From: Cokeromyces recurvatus
Lineage: Eukaryota; Mucoromycota; Mucoromycetes; Mucorales; Mucoraceae
Length of the DNA stretch: 64,000 nucleotides
Direction of reading: 5' to 3'
NCBI RefSeq assembly: GCF_025118155.1
Contig: NW_026251405.1
Span: forward strand, 248,001 to 312,000
Of this stretch, positions 35,042-46,250 are shown piece after piece. Below the pieces are notes generated by a model. The model did not search any database. It was given only the letters and a program-made list of their open reading frames with translations, and had not been told where the DNA came from. Numbering within the stretch: the first letter of the stretch is position 1; every line of letters begins with the position of its first letter. Position numbers and translations under genes: made by a program.

Positions 35042-35410
35042 TATATAGTTTTTATGTATTTATAAAGAAGAAGAAGAAAAAGATAATAATGCATGATAAG
35101 AAAATCTATCACAACAAAATTTAATTGCAGCAGTCCAAAATAAATAAAAGGGCTATTGTCGATGGTGGGTATTAACACATAATAATATAAATTCTATATT
35201 TCTGCAATTTATTTCCTTAGCGTATATTTTGTAAAGAAAAAAAAAAAAAGAGGGAGAGGAAGTAAAATGTCCTTTATATATATATATGAATATAGAAATA
35301 AATATAAATACATATAAATATATGAATATGTATATATATATACATATATACGTGCGTGTGCGTGTGTGTATTTGCTGTTGTAAAATATTATATACAAATA
35401 ATGTGTGCCC
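35042..35410. other. Short intergenic region with TA/TG repeats
   Basis: 369 bp of (TA)n and (GT)n microsatellite sequence between the 5' side of the oxygenase gene and the 3' end of the mL59 gene. No gene was seen. Confidence 0.5.
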
Positions 35411-35881
35411 TTAGAATGGCATTGAAGTCTTTTGTTTTGCCAATTCCTTTAATTTATCCTATAACAAGAAATAGATTTAATAAACAGTCTTTGCAGTACA
35501 TGACGTTGTTTTATATGTATGTATCTATCAACTTACTTCCTCCCATGCTTGAATGATTTGTGGCATTTTCTCTAGATTACGTTGAATCATAGCTTGTCGT
35601 TCAGCACGCATACGTTCGTGTTTTTCAAGTTTATTTGGCTTATAACGAAGTGGTTTTTTGACGCTAATGGGTGGTAATCCAATCGATTCAGGCTTTATGT
35701 TTGTCTGTACACATGCTTTACGTAAATCATTTTGAAGGCGTCTCGATACCTGAGGTGGTCTCCAGAAGGATCGTCCTTTTTCAGCATTAAACACGAGTTG
35801 AGGCTTTATATCCGCTTCTGTTAATTTAACTTTGCTTACTTTTGATAATAGTTTAGATGAAAATTGACGATAGGTTGACAT
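35411..35881 (-). CDS. MRPL25: Mitochondrial large-subunit ribosomal protein mL59 (MRPL25)
   Basis: Two exons (35881-35537, 35458-35411) give 130 residues. The protein is basic and contains the segment RSFWRPPQVSRRLQNDLRKA, characteristic of fungal mL59 (yeast Mrpl25). A highly charged helix (KLEKHERMRAERQAMIQRN) and the short C-terminal end KTSMPF follow. The N-terminus, with several Ser, Arg and Lys and no acidic residues before residue 18, looks like a mitochondrial targeting signal. It is divergent from the Tim17-family gene, also mitochondrial, across 320 bp. The assignment rests on remembered family features. Confidence 0.82.
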
Positions 35882-36201
35882 TTGGGTTATAATGTATATA
35901 AAAAAAGAAGCTCTTCCAAGGGGTAAGCCTGGGAAACAGAACAGGGTGCAATTCTCCACATAAAAAAAAAAACTTGTCACTGAATAATAATAATCCGGCC
36001 CGATAATGATTTATAAATAATTAATTTCATATAAATATATACTGCACTACTGCTATATCTCGGCTCTTCATTATCATGTAAAAAAAAAAAAAAAAAAAAA
36101 AAAATAAAATAAAATAAAAAAAAAAAAAATAAAATAAAATAAAATAAAATAAATAAATAAATAAAATAAAAACCTTCTCCATTCGTTTCCCCCCTGTTAA
36201 A
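35882..36201. promoter_or_regulatory. Shared divergent promoter of two mitochondrial-type genes
   Basis: A 320-bp spacer separates mL59 (-) and the Tim17-family gene (+). About 36080-36172 is an almost pure A-rich run with an AAAAT repeat, a likely nucleosome-depleted promoter core. Shared control of both genes is an inference from layout. Confidence 0.4.
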
Positions 36202-36984
36202 ATGAGCAGAAGTAAAGAAACTATCCAAAGTGTCATTGTTGGTTCAAGCATTGCTGGTAAAAACAAAACAAAACAAAAAATATAATATCTTGTAGACTTA
36301 TTTATTATTATTTTAGCTTTAGCAGGAGCTACAACAGGTGCAACTGCAGCTGTCTTGAAGAATGCGCCTGTAAAGCAATGGACATTGTCAACAGGTTTAA
36401 ATTGTGGCATATTTGGTGCAACTTTCTTTTGTAAGAATTAAATAGTTATAAACATATAAACATAGTTTCATACTGATTAACATTTTTTTTTTTTTTTTTT
36501 TTTTTTGGCTTCAAGTGGTTAGAGAGACGTTTATCACATATCAAAGAAAAAAAATGCACAGTTTGGTTTAAAGGATTCTGAAACAAAAGATTTTGATGCA
36601 TTATTTAGTAGTACAATGGCAGGTGCAACTACGGGCGGTTTACTTTCGGCTGCTTATCGTGGACCAAAGACAGTTGTGTCAGGTGCAGTTATGTTTGGCG
36701 CTATTTGTTCTGTTCTTCAAGTCATCTATACAGCAGGTAATCATTGGCGTCAGGAATCTATTCTAAAGGGGGCTGGATTCAATGATCGTTTACGGACTAG
36801 TAAAGAAGAGATAAAAGAGGAAGCATATAGCTTTTTAAATCATATTCATATGCCTAGCTGGTTTCCTATACATCGACTTTCTGAACAAGAATATAATGAA
36901 TTATTAGATACCAGACTACATACTTTAGAAGCTGAATTAGCTGAATTAGAGAGAAAATTACAACGAGAAAATAAAAATAAGTAA
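36202..36984 (+). CDS. Tim17/Tim22/Tim23-family inner-membrane protein (one-base frame break)
   Basis: Three exons (36202-36256, 36317-36430, 36516-36984) give about 212 residues if one missing A is allowed. Gly/Ala-rich helices (AALAGATTGATAAVL and, later, TMAGATTGGLLSAAYRGPKT) are typical of Tim17/22/23 proteins. A soluble charged tail with a coiled coil (LEAELAELERKLQREN) follows. The exons sum to 638 nt, one short of a multiple of three. The break lies in the A8 run at 36547-36554: before it the frame reads VRETFITYQRKK, and after it NAQFGLKDSETKDFD. With nine A residues the frame is continuous. A sequencing error or a recent slip are both possible. The specific member of the family is uncertain. 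Confidence 0.8.
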
Positions 36985-37099
36985 ATATTCCTTCTTCTAT
37001 GTGTACTTAATAAGAATGAAGAAATATGTATATATAAAAGAGAGAGAAAGAGAGAGAGAGATAGTGTTTATTTGTATAAAATTAGAGATAGAGAAAAGT

Positions 37100-38491
37100 C
37101 TACTTCCAGAGCTTCTTCAAACTTGTATTAGCATCAGAGTCTTTCTTCATCACTTTAGCAACTGACATTTCAAAGTCTTCTTGAGTAACGTGAACACGAC
37201 GTTCACGTAAAGCAAACATACCAGCTTCTGTACAAACAGCCTTTACTTCAGCACCACTACTACCACTCATCTTTTCAGCAATTTTACGAAGATTGATACC
37301 ACGAGTTAAATTCATCTTGCGAGAATGAATCTTTAAAATATCAGCACGTGCTTCTTCACTTGGTGGAGGGAATTCGATCTTACGGTCAATACGACCTGGA
37401 CGTAATAATGCAGGATCTAAGATATCTATACGATTTGTAGCCATAATCACCTTAATATTCTTTGTTGCTTCAAAGCCATCTAATTGATTTAGTAATTCAA
37501 GCATCGTTCTTTGTACTTCAGAATCTCCTCCTCCTCCACTTTCCATTCTAGCTGAACCAATAGAATCGATTTCATCCATAAAAATAATTGAAGGAGCATG
37601 TTCTCTATTGTTTTATTTATTTATTTTTTGTTAACTGTTATACACATGTACCCTAATCGTTATTTTATTTTATTTTTTTTTACCTGGCCATCACAAACAA
37701 TTCACGAACCATTCTACTACCTTCACCAATATATTTTTGTACTAATTCAGAACCAGAGACACGAATGAAACGACAATCTGTGTGATGAGCAACAGCTCTA
37801 GCCAAAAGTGTCTTACCCGTTCCAGGAGGACCATATAACAAGACACCTTTAGGTTGTGCAATACCAAGTGATTCAAACAGTTCGGGATGCTTCACAGGTA
37901 ACTCGATCACTTCTTTAATTTCTTTAATTTGTTGATCAAGACCACCTACCATTTCATACGTGGAATCGGGTACCTTTTCAACCATCATAAGAGAGACGAG
38001 AGGATCAATTTTGTTGGGTAAAACTTTATGAAGTTGATAAGAATCATTACGAAGTGCAACACGTGTTGTAGGTGTTAATTGTGCAATGTCAATATCAGAA
38101 GCGAGATCAACAACAAATTTGCCTTCAGGATGAACCTATTCAAAAAAAAAAAGGGAATGAGAAATGAAAGAATAAATATAATATTCATACATGTTTGAAA
38201 TCAAACCTTGACCAAGACTTTCTTTTTGCCCATGACTTTGACAACTTCGCCTACATAAGAACCAGGTTCTTGTAATAATTGAAGTTCTTCTTTTAAAAGA
38301 CGTACTATAGACTAAGAGCTTTAGCTTAATGAACTAGGATAGGTACATGTATTATTTTTTTTGTTACCTTTAGCGTTTAAAGCATTTCTTTGTGCTTCTA
38401 AACGTCTCAAGTCTTGAGTCTTTTCATTTATAACTAATTCACATTCCTCAATCTTTGCTTGATAGTATGACTTTACTCCTTCTTTTTTCAT
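37100..38491 (-). CDS. RPT6: 26S proteasome ATPase Rpt6 (PSMC5/Sug1)
   Basis: Four exons (38491-38368, 38304-38207, 38135-37684, 37604-37100) give 392 residues. An N-terminal coiled coil is followed by the OB domain and the AAA+ module. Walker A is GPPGTGKT, Walker B is IIFMDEID, and the second region of homology includes [20 protein letters not shown]. The C-terminal end SLKKLWK and [20 protein letters not shown] are typical of Rpt6 rather than other Rpt subunits. Rpt6 is one of six ATPases of the proteasome base. An ATF/CRE-like TGACGTAA lies 130 bp upstream of the start. Confidence 0.96.
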
Positions 38492-38915
38492 TTTTTTTTA
38501 TTGAAGTTTGTCGGATAGTATATTATTAAAAAAAAAAAAAATGCAAGCTGTTCTAAAAGGCCTTTCTCGAAAACTTGCGCGTCTCTATAAAATATAGCTC
38601 AGCTACTGCATAGTCACAAAGATGACGTAAATGTTTTATATAAAAAAAAAATCTATCGGGTAGTAGCAGAAGGTATTATAAAAATACATTAAAATTGTCC
38701 GAGTCGGTACAGAGAGGCGAATGAGAAAAGTACAAAAAAAAAAAAAAAAAGGGGGCTCATAATTCAAATCGAATCTTTAAATAACTGTATAAATGCTTAA
38801 CAAAGGAGATATCACATTAAAATAACAAAAGATTTTAATATATTTTACGGGTATAAAAGGGCTTTAGAAAAAAAAATAACTATAGATCTTTAATTTCCCC
38901 CCCTCCTTTATTAGC
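38492..38915. promoter_or_regulatory. Divergent promoter region Rpt6 / small gene
   Basis: 424 bp between Rpt6 (-) and the candidate 52-residue gene (+). It contains several TATAAAA-like words; the one at 38852-38858 lies 58 bp before the small-gene ATG. It also has a CT-rich run directly before the start, a typical fungal initiator layout. Confidence 0.35.
38623..38630 (+). promoter_or_regulatory. ATF/CRE-like motif upstream of Rpt6
   Basis: TGACGTAA, a match to the bZIP (ATF/CREB/Atf1) site, lies 132 bp upstream of the Rpt6 start. Short matches also arise by chance, so function is only suggested. Confidence 0.25.
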
Positions 38916-39272
38916 ATGGACAGTGAACGACCTATGTTGGGAGATAGTAAATCAAATATGACTTTATCAATTGTTATGTACAGGAAGCGATGCTTAGGAC
39001 AGTAAGTCAACTCATTCACAAGCAATCATCTAAATACAAGGGCTATACTCTATAAGAGCCATAGATAATCCCGGGTTAATATAAATAGGATTTAATAGTT
39101 GAAGAGTGTTTTAGTAGTTTGATATCCTTTCCAAAATTATAATACTTGGCAATTTATACTACTATTGAGATTTTATCATAAAATATCTTATCTTTTCAGT
39201 CATAATGGTCATACAAAGCGTCATGTTAAAACGAATAACGTGTTAAGAGAACTATTAATACATTCGCTTTAG
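38916..39272 (+). CDS. Candidate two-exon 52-residue protein
   Basis: Exon 1 (38916-39001) starts MDSERPMLGDSKSNMTLS and ends at a consensus gtaagt donor. Exon 2 (39200-39272) follows a tcttttcag acceptor. The joined frame is 159 nt with a stop at 39270-39272, encoding 52 residues ending LRELLIHSL. Each half is too short to stand out alone. Support comes from a strong donor, a strong acceptor, matching phase, a TATAAAA word 58 bp upstream and a CT-rich start region. The second half is His/Lys-rich (HHNGHTKRHVK). No homologue is known to me; it could also be a spliced non-coding RNA. Confidence 0.42.
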
Positions 39273-39778
39273 CATAACTTGTAGCTTACTTTTTTTTTTG
39301 GAATAATAAAGAACTTTTACACAGCAGTAAATAAATAAAATTATATATGTATATTGTTTGATATGTATAAAGATCTGAAAGTTGTATAATTTGCTTATTA
39401 ATTCATATATGTGTATTTATACATGTATATTTTTGTATTTGACACTTGGGTAACATAAAAAAAAATCTAAAAAGCTAATTCAGGAAAAAAAAAAAGACTT
39501 GTTTGCCTAACTGCTTGCTTGCTTGCTTACTTACAAACAATAATTGAAATTGTATTATCAAAAGCTTACACTTTATTTTTATTTTAAAACTATATATTTG
39601 CATATAACGAGTAAAAAGAAGTATATTTATAAAAAAAAAAGAAAGAGTAACAATGGATGGGTATGTCATTTATACAAAAAGAAAAAAAAAAGAAAAGAAA
39701 GGAAATGCAAGGATTGGAGATATTATATATAAATATATATATAAATATATGCAAGTGAATGAGAAGATAGACCATCAT
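39273..39778. other. Intergenic, no gene recognised
   Basis: 506 bp of A/T-rich sequence with a CTTGC direct repeat near 39511-39533 and TA-rich runs. The short frames on both strands are Lys/Phe/Tyr runs. Confidence 0.45.
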
Positions 39779-40424
39779 TTATTGATATATAGAATGTGTT
39801 ACTTCAGGTAAAAGACTTAATTGAAGTCGTAATTGATGTAGATCAAGTTCCCAACAAAACTTAAATTTAATACCATGAGTAGATTCACCAAAGACTTGCA
39901 TCACTGTTTTATATTTCTGTTCGCATATTTCTACCGCAGTAAACGCAGTCGTTCTGTCTCCCTCATAATAAATGGATCCTTGAGATTCAATAGCGTAGTC
40001 AATCTTTTTATACAATAAATGAATGTCAATACGAATATAGCTTATTTCTATTCATATATATGTATACCTCTTCTTTAGCATTCTTGTATAATTTTTCTAA
40101 TTCAGCTGAAGCATGTTCTAATGAAATGATAGATGGACAAAATAGAGTTGTATTTGGAGACAAGTAATTATCCATTACTGTATTGGATGAGAAAATAAGA
40201 GAAAAAGTAGTAGTAGTAGAAGAAGAAGAAGAAGAAGAACGACATCTTCGTTTTGGAAACCATTTATGAGGATTAATGGATAAACTATGATTGTCAGAAG
40301 ATTGACATGAAAAGCGTTTTTGTTGTTCAGAGTGATGATTTAATGAAAATATACGAGCTGATACTGATCTAATACGTTTTGGAATACTTTCAGAAGAAGT
40401 AAACTTGATAGGAATAGTTTCCAT
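39779..40424 (-). CDS. Hypothetical protein, 193 residues
   Basis: Two exons (40424-40068 and 40003-39779) join in phase 0 to 193 residues. The first 85 residues are basic and Ser-rich with a run of Ser then Thr. The second part is compact and more regular, with SLEHASAELEKLYKNAKEE (probable helix) and TAFTAVEICEQKYKTVMQVF, then FCWELDLHQLRLQLSLLPE. This looks like a small folded domain, but I cannot name it. The start ATG (METIPIKF) is the first in frame. Confidence 0.65.
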
Positions 40425-42019
40425 ATGAAAAGAGAAAATAGAATAGAAAAAAAAAAGGAGAAGGAAAGAATTAAAAAAAAAATGGATTATTTATATTTAT
40501 TTGTTACTCCTTTCTATTATATTATTTTATATAGATTATGCAATGTACAACACTATGTTAAGCTTATTCAATCAATAGACGCCACTATATAATAACTTGG
40601 ACTAAAATAAAGTTTTGTTCCTTAAAAAATAGGAGAAATAATAAAAAGGTAAGCAGTCATTCATATCCAAGAATGTTGGCATTTCTCTCTCTCTCTCTCT
40701 TTTTTTTTTTTTTTTTTTTTAATTGTACCTTAACTTACATATACACGTGCTAAGGCCAACTTACATACATTCATTACATTGCAGTATAACAACGATAGAT
40801 TATTATATAATATACAGAACAAAAAAGTTATTCTTAATTCTATACTATATCCGATATAATAGTATCATATTAACTTTATTTGTTGTTGTTTCCGGATTCA
40901 TAAGGAATCATTGAATTTGATTGGTAAAAATAAACCCCCCCAGGTACATAACACATGTATATTCTTCTCTATTATTGTTATTATTATTACTCAGCTGATC
41001 CAATCTCTTATGCTAACCTTGACTCCAGTACTTTTATGCATAATTTAGGATATATTAATTTTACCTTTGTTTATACTAGCAAGCAAATCAAATGGGTTTA
41101 TTAAAGTAAAACCCTGTTGAAGGGTTCTCCTATTATATCTTTTTGTCTTTATTGATCTTTTTTTTTCCCTTCTTTTACTAATAAATCATGTCTTGATCTA
41201 CTTTTTTGTCTGTTTACTGGCTCTATGATTGACTATCGCATTGAAAATAAAGTTTCTTTTTTTTTCTTAAAATAAATAAATACCGTCATAAAGCCTGACA
41301 AAAAAAATATCACTTTAATTATTCTTACTACCTAAAGACATGTAGTTTATTGGCAAACCTTTATATTTCAAGCAATACATTATGTTATCAATGAAAAGGT
41401 AAATATTACATCTTGTAGTAAGTAAATTACATGATTTAATAAATTCACGCTATTCTTATAATTGATATTATTAAAGCTATAGTGTGTTTATTGTTGTCTA
41501 ACTTCATACAATAAACAACGAGCTATTAAAATAAAATGCTTAGTTGTTTAAAAGAAAGAATTTATTATAATAAAATAAAATTAATAATAAAATAATATAA
41601 ACATTTGTATATGATATATTTAATCTCCGACACTACGCTTACATCTACTATTGAATGATCGGGACGAAACAAAGAAACTGTAGTGCAAAACTTCCAACTC
41701 TCAATTTTCCCCTTCTCTTTGCATCCATCCATTTGTTCTGAGAGTAAGTAAACAATCTACATCCATCTAACAAAATTCTAGTTCTCCATCTATTCCTCTA
41801 TTATACAACCAGAAGCATAGATCAATTCAGCCTTTTTTTTTCTTTTTTTAATTTTTATTTTGAATTTGGAATTGATTTCAAGAAAAAAAGAGACATTTTT
41901 GGAAGGACATTTGAGATTTAGAGGAGAATTGAATTTATTATATTAATGTGAACAGTTGAATTAATTGTATATCTAATTTCTTTTTTTTCTTTACAAAAAA
42001 AAACCTAATAAAGTAAACA
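40425..42019. other. 1.6 kb intergenic region
   Basis: 5' flank of the unknown gene and of the eL32 gene, divergently arranged. It contains a (TC)n run followed by a T-run (40685-40720), an ATT repeat near 40972-40990 and A/T-rich sequence. A pyrimidine-rich stretch lies about 80-200 bp before the eL32 start. No other gene was recognised. Confidence 0.45.
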
Positions 42020-42523
42020 ATGGTTACTCCTGTTGTCAAGCATAACATTGTCAAGAAGCGTACTGCTCACTTCAAGCGCAACCAATCTAACCGTTTCAAG
42101 CGTGTTGGTGTAAGTCATTACTTTATTCATACAAGCAAAAAAAAAAAAAAAACGAAATGTTAATCATACTATATTATCCAAACATACACATACATATACA
42201 TACATACACACATGTAGGAATCTTGGAGAAAGCCTAAGGGTATTGATAGTGCTATTCGTAGACGCTTCAAGGGTCAAGCCCCTATGCCCAAGATTGGTTA
42301 TGGTTCTGCCAAGAAGACTCGTCACCTCTTGCCCAATGGTTTCCGTAAGTTCACTGTCTCCAATGTTCGTGAACTCAACCTCTTGTTGATGCACAACCGT
42401 ACTTATGCTGCTGAAATTGCTCACAACGTTTCTTCCAAGAAACGTATTGCTATTCTTGAACGTGCTGCCCAATTGAACGTTAAGGTTATCAATGCTGGTG
42501 CTCGTCTCAGATCTCAGGAGTAA
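42020..42523 (+). CDS. RPL32: 60S ribosomal protein eL32
   Basis: Two exons (42020-42109, 42218-42523) give 131 residues. Blocks such as [55 protein letters not shown] and [12 protein letters not shown] are diagnostic of eL32. Codon use is clearly biased to C-ending codons compared with neighbouring genes, as expected for a highly expressed ribosomal protein. The intron (108 bp) comes after codon 30; it shows no obvious snoRNA. Confidence 0.98.
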
Positions 42524-42897
42524 AATAGTTTTTTTTTCTTAAAAAAAAAAAGAAAGAAAGAGGGAATTTATATTCTTTTTTTTTCATTTTTTTTATTATC
42601 GATATAATATAACGTTTATTTTGACAACTTAAACTATTTTTATTGCTATATGGAGAAAAAAGTATTAAGAATGACAGGATGTGATGGATATTTTATTACG
42701 TATATCTATAAAGGAAAAAAAAAAAAAAGAAAAAGAAAAAGGAGGAAAGGGAGGGGAAGAGGAAAGGTGGGTCAGAATAGTAGTAGTAGTAGTAGTGCAT
42801 CCTGGTGTAGATAATGTTGTAATTTACATTGTGTTGTTGTTGATGTTGATTATTCAATAAAGTATGTACACTCATTTTTAATAGTGTTCTCTTCTGG
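42524..42897. other. Convergent 3' spacer eL32 / FHA-RING gene
   Basis: 374 bp with A-rich and GGA-rich runs, an (AGT)n run at 42778-42796 and a polyadenylation-like AATAAA at about 42856. No gene was seen. Confidence 0.5.
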
Positions 42898-43777
42898 TTA
42901 ATTTTGATTTGTTCCTTGTTGCTGCTTTAACATGTGAACAACCTATGAAATATGTAATGCAAATAAATGAATAGAGAAAAATAAAGATGATTTTTATATA
43001 ACCTACTTCTTCTGTATCAATAGACACACTGGCATTGAGATCAGCATAGGATCTACATAAAGGACAATTAAAGCCTGGATAATAATTTTGTAATAGAGGA
43101 TAACAACATTTAAAATGAAAAGAATGAGAACAAGGGGCTACAAATAAAGCTTGAAAGGGTGCAATTGCATATAAACAAATACAACATTCATCGATATTTT
43201 CTGCCTTAATACTTGTATTATCAGCAATACCGCATGAAGCTACTATATTATTTCTAAAGTTATCAAGTCCATATCTTGATGGACTCTCTATTAATGCTTC
43301 ATTGTTTAATTCTATTTTCATCTTTATGCATCGGAACATTTCTTCTATTCCACCTTGATAATCCATTCCTAATTGTACAATATCTCCATTATTTAATAAA
43401 TACGCTTCTGATATTTGATTAGCTGGACTTAATCTAATCCTATTAATAAAGGTACCAGAAGAAGAGCCAATATCTTTAATATAAAGCTATTTAAAATAAA
43501 AAAAAAAAAAAGTTAATCATCGTCATCGTCATCATCATTTCTTATTTTATTCCTTTACTTGATTATCTTTTATCCATATTTCAGCATGTCCACGACTGAC
43601 TACTTTACTTTTAAAAGCAATTCGATTTGTAAACAAGTTATTTCTATCTGTAAATCGACCCAATTTTAGTAGACTAGTTTCATTAATTTCTTTTTCAATA
43701 ATATCAAATATAAAAGGTCGTGAATCTGTATCAATATGAGGTACAATTCTCAAATAATTCTTTTTTTTAGTTGGCAT
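42898..43777 (-). CDS. FHA-RING E3 ubiquitin ligase (Dma1/Dma2-like)
   Basis: Three exons (43777-43559, 43486-43007, 42942-42898) give 247 residues. The FHA domain shows LKLGRFTDR, then KVVSRGHAEIWI and IKDIGSSSGTFINRIRLS, containing the phosphothreonine-binding Arg, Ser and His. The RING-H2 domain reads CCICLYAI...CSHSFHFKCCYPLL...CPLCRS. This order (FHA then RING) is found in fungal Dma1/Chf1-type ligases that act in the spindle-position and cytokinesis checkpoints. The last exon adds a short Gln-rich tail. The ATG at 43777 is chosen because the upstream open frame is a Phe/Leu run from the T-rich leader. Confidence 0.92.
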
Positions 43778-44173
43778 AGTAATAATAAAGACAAAGAGAA
43801 AAGATAAAAAGAAAAGAAAGAGAAAGAAAAGAAAAGAAAACAAATAAATAAAAAAGAAAGAAAGAAATAATATATCTATATATCATTCCTACAACAACAT
43901 ATATACATTTATATTTATATATACATATACACACACTCACACTCACACCCCCCCTCCCCTCCCACTCTCCTTTTATATAGATAGATACATACATCTATTC
44001 TTCTTTTGTTGTCAATGTTGTACAACTACTAATAAAATAAGTCATATTATCAGATTTGTATTCTATTCTCAGCAAAGAATAATACTATTATCCAATTAGA
44101 ACAACTTTATTCACTTTTTTTTTAATTTCTTTTTCCCCCCTCCCCCTCCTACTCTTCTTATCAAACGATAGCA
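43778..44173. promoter_or_regulatory. Divergent promoter FHA-RING / Ctr
   Basis: 396 bp spacer with GAAA-rich and (CA)n sequence, plus a CCCCCCTCCCCTCCC tract near 43948-43963. A second pyrimidine tract lies at about 44134-44150, close to the Ctr start. No clear copper-responsive element was identified by eye. Confidence 0.4.
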
Positions 44174-44872
44174 ATGGAAGATCATTCAGGACATAATATG
44201 CCAATTACTTGTAAAATGAATGTATGTAAATCAAGAGTAATATGTATACTATATATAATAATAACATTGTATTCTCTCTCTCTCTCTCTCTTTTTTTTTC
44301 TTTTTCTTCTTCTTTTCCTTTAAAATGAATTGAAATTAGATGTTGTTTAATTGGCAAGTAGAAAACACTTGTGTTGTATTTCGTTGGTGGCATATTTCTA
44401 GTCCTTTTGGTATGTTTATATCTTGTATAGCTATTTTTTTAATTGCTGCAGGTTATGAATGGATTCGAGCGTATTCTTCCTTAATTGAAAGTCGTTGGAA
44501 AGAAGCAGAATTACTATTACAAAGAAATAATATAAATGAAAGGGGTGGAGGAGAAGAAGAAGAAGGCTTAGTAGAACAACAACATTCCCTTGTTCATGCT
44601 TATGAGCAACATACAAGGTATATATATCATAATAGCATGATTTTCATAATTGATGACTAATACACACACATACATGTAGATTATCTAGAAAGAGAGAAAT
44701 GATTCGTTCTAGTATTTATGCATTTTTAGTTGCTATTAGTTTTTGGCTTATGTTAGTATTTATGACATATAATGGATATCTTATGATGGCTACTGTTTTA
44801 GGAGCAGGATTGGGTCATTTTATTTTTGGAAATGATAAATTATCTGGTGATAAATCTATTCAGTGTCATTAG
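44174..44872 (+). CDS. Ctr-family copper transporter
   Basis: Three exons (44174-44221, 44340-44617, 44680-44872) give 172 residues. The short N-terminus (MEDHSGHNMPITCKMNM) has Met and His residues as in Ctr proteins. Helix 1 contains FRWWHISSPFGMFISCIAIF. After a charged loop comes helix 2 with the copper-binding MxxxM (MTYNGYLMM overlaps it), then the GAGLGHFIFG glycine motif of helix 3. Ctr proteins form trimers that import Cu(I) across the plasma or vacuolar membrane. The few N-terminal Met motifs hint at a Ctr2- or Ctr4-like type. The last 17 coding bases overlap the 3' end of the convergent Lunapark gene. Confidence 0.93.
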
Positions 44873-46031
44873 ACGTAGTTGTTGTTGTTGTTTGATGACG
44901 TTGTCTAACCCTAGAAGCTATCGTAGTCGCTTCATTCTCTTCTTCACCTAAATACTTTTCTTTTAATTTAGCCAAAACTTCCTCTTTTTCTTTATCTTCT
45001 TGTATTTTATCTTTTTCTTGCTTTAATGTTTCATTTTCCTTTTTGATATCGACTTGTTTTGATTTACGAGGAGGATTAAACTGTTTACAATTAGGACAGA
45101 TATATTCTTATACATAAATGAAATAAATGAAATAATAATCAGAAACTGCTGTCCTTAATCATCTCTCTCCCCTCCCCTTTTCTTACAAAAAAAAAAAAAA
45201 AGACTTACGGATTGTATCAAACTCTTCTTTAAATACTAAGCCATTATGGTGGAAACAATGATTACAAATTAAAGCATATTTTGTTTCGGGACCAGCATCT
45301 CCTACTAAAGCATCTACCAGTTTATCATACCATTTAGGTTCACTTCGAACTTGAGGAGGAAAAATAGGCTGTTGTTGTTGTTGTTGTTGTTGCATCATGG
45401 GTCGATTAATTGGCTGTGATTGTAAATGGGGTTGTGGTGTCATTAACTGTCTATTGGGTCTCATTGGCATAGTGGCAGGCTTTCTTTGTTGCTGTAATTC
45501 ATTTTCTTTCTTCTTTCTCTTTACTTCTTCATCATATTGTTCCAATAAAGATTGAGTCTTGTAAAAATTAGTCTTTTTCTTTATATCTTCTACTTCATCT
45601 TTTTGTCTTTTACGAAGTTTGGCCAACTTGGCTTCTTCTTTCGTTTGTCTCTGTTCATACCACCAAACTAATAATTTTCTAACATGATAAATTCTGCATA
45701 ATAGAGAGTAGTGTTAACTATCATGGCAAAGTATCTATTATTATTATTATTATTTTTACCCAAAGGGTAACAGAAGGACTAGTAATGCAGGGTAAAGTAC
45801 ATCTCGTATACTAATACTTTCAGTTTGAACAATACAATAAAACAAATAGAGAACACAAATGACCCAAATAATAAGTGAATAGATTATCCATAAAAAGCTT
45901 GCCTTTCTTTGTTTAAGCTTTAATTGGGTTAATCGCTCTTCTACTTTTTGAATGTCTGTATGTAGTTTCGATAACGTTTCTTCAAAATCCTTTGACTCTT
46001 GCTATTTATCTTGTTAATTAACAAGAAAAGA

Positions 46032-46066
<35 letters not shown>

Positions 46067-46099
46067 GATTACCTTTTTTTTCGAGAATATATTGCCCAT
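44856..46099 (-). CDS. LNP1: Lunapark-family ER-junction protein
   Basis: Four exons (46099-46073, 46001-45760, 45693-45209, 45106-44856) give 334 residues. The first exon encodes only MGNIFSKKK, a plausible N-myristoylation signal as in Lunapark. A coiled coil and two close transmembrane helices (about residues 47-88) follow, then a second coiled coil and a Pro/Gln-rich linker with a run of Gln. The C-terminal zinc ribbon has two CxxC pairs, CNHC in YALICNHCFHHNGL and CPNC in YICPNCKQFNPP, matching the Lunapark domain. The protein stabilises three-way junctions of the ER network. The tail overlaps the Ctr gene by 17 bp. Confidence 0.93.
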
Positions 46100-46250
46100 T
46101 TTTATATTTAATAAACAATTTACGAAAGAAATACACAAAAATTAATAAATGTATTTTTTTTTTAAAAAAAATAAAATAAAATATGTAATGGTTAAAAAAT
46201 AAAAAATTTATATACAATGTATTTTTTATTTTACAACATTAATTTTAATA

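Noticed and set aside
42164..42472. Minus-strand frame opposite eL32
   Set aside because: Shadow of the ribosomal protein exon, which has strong codon bias and clear homology.
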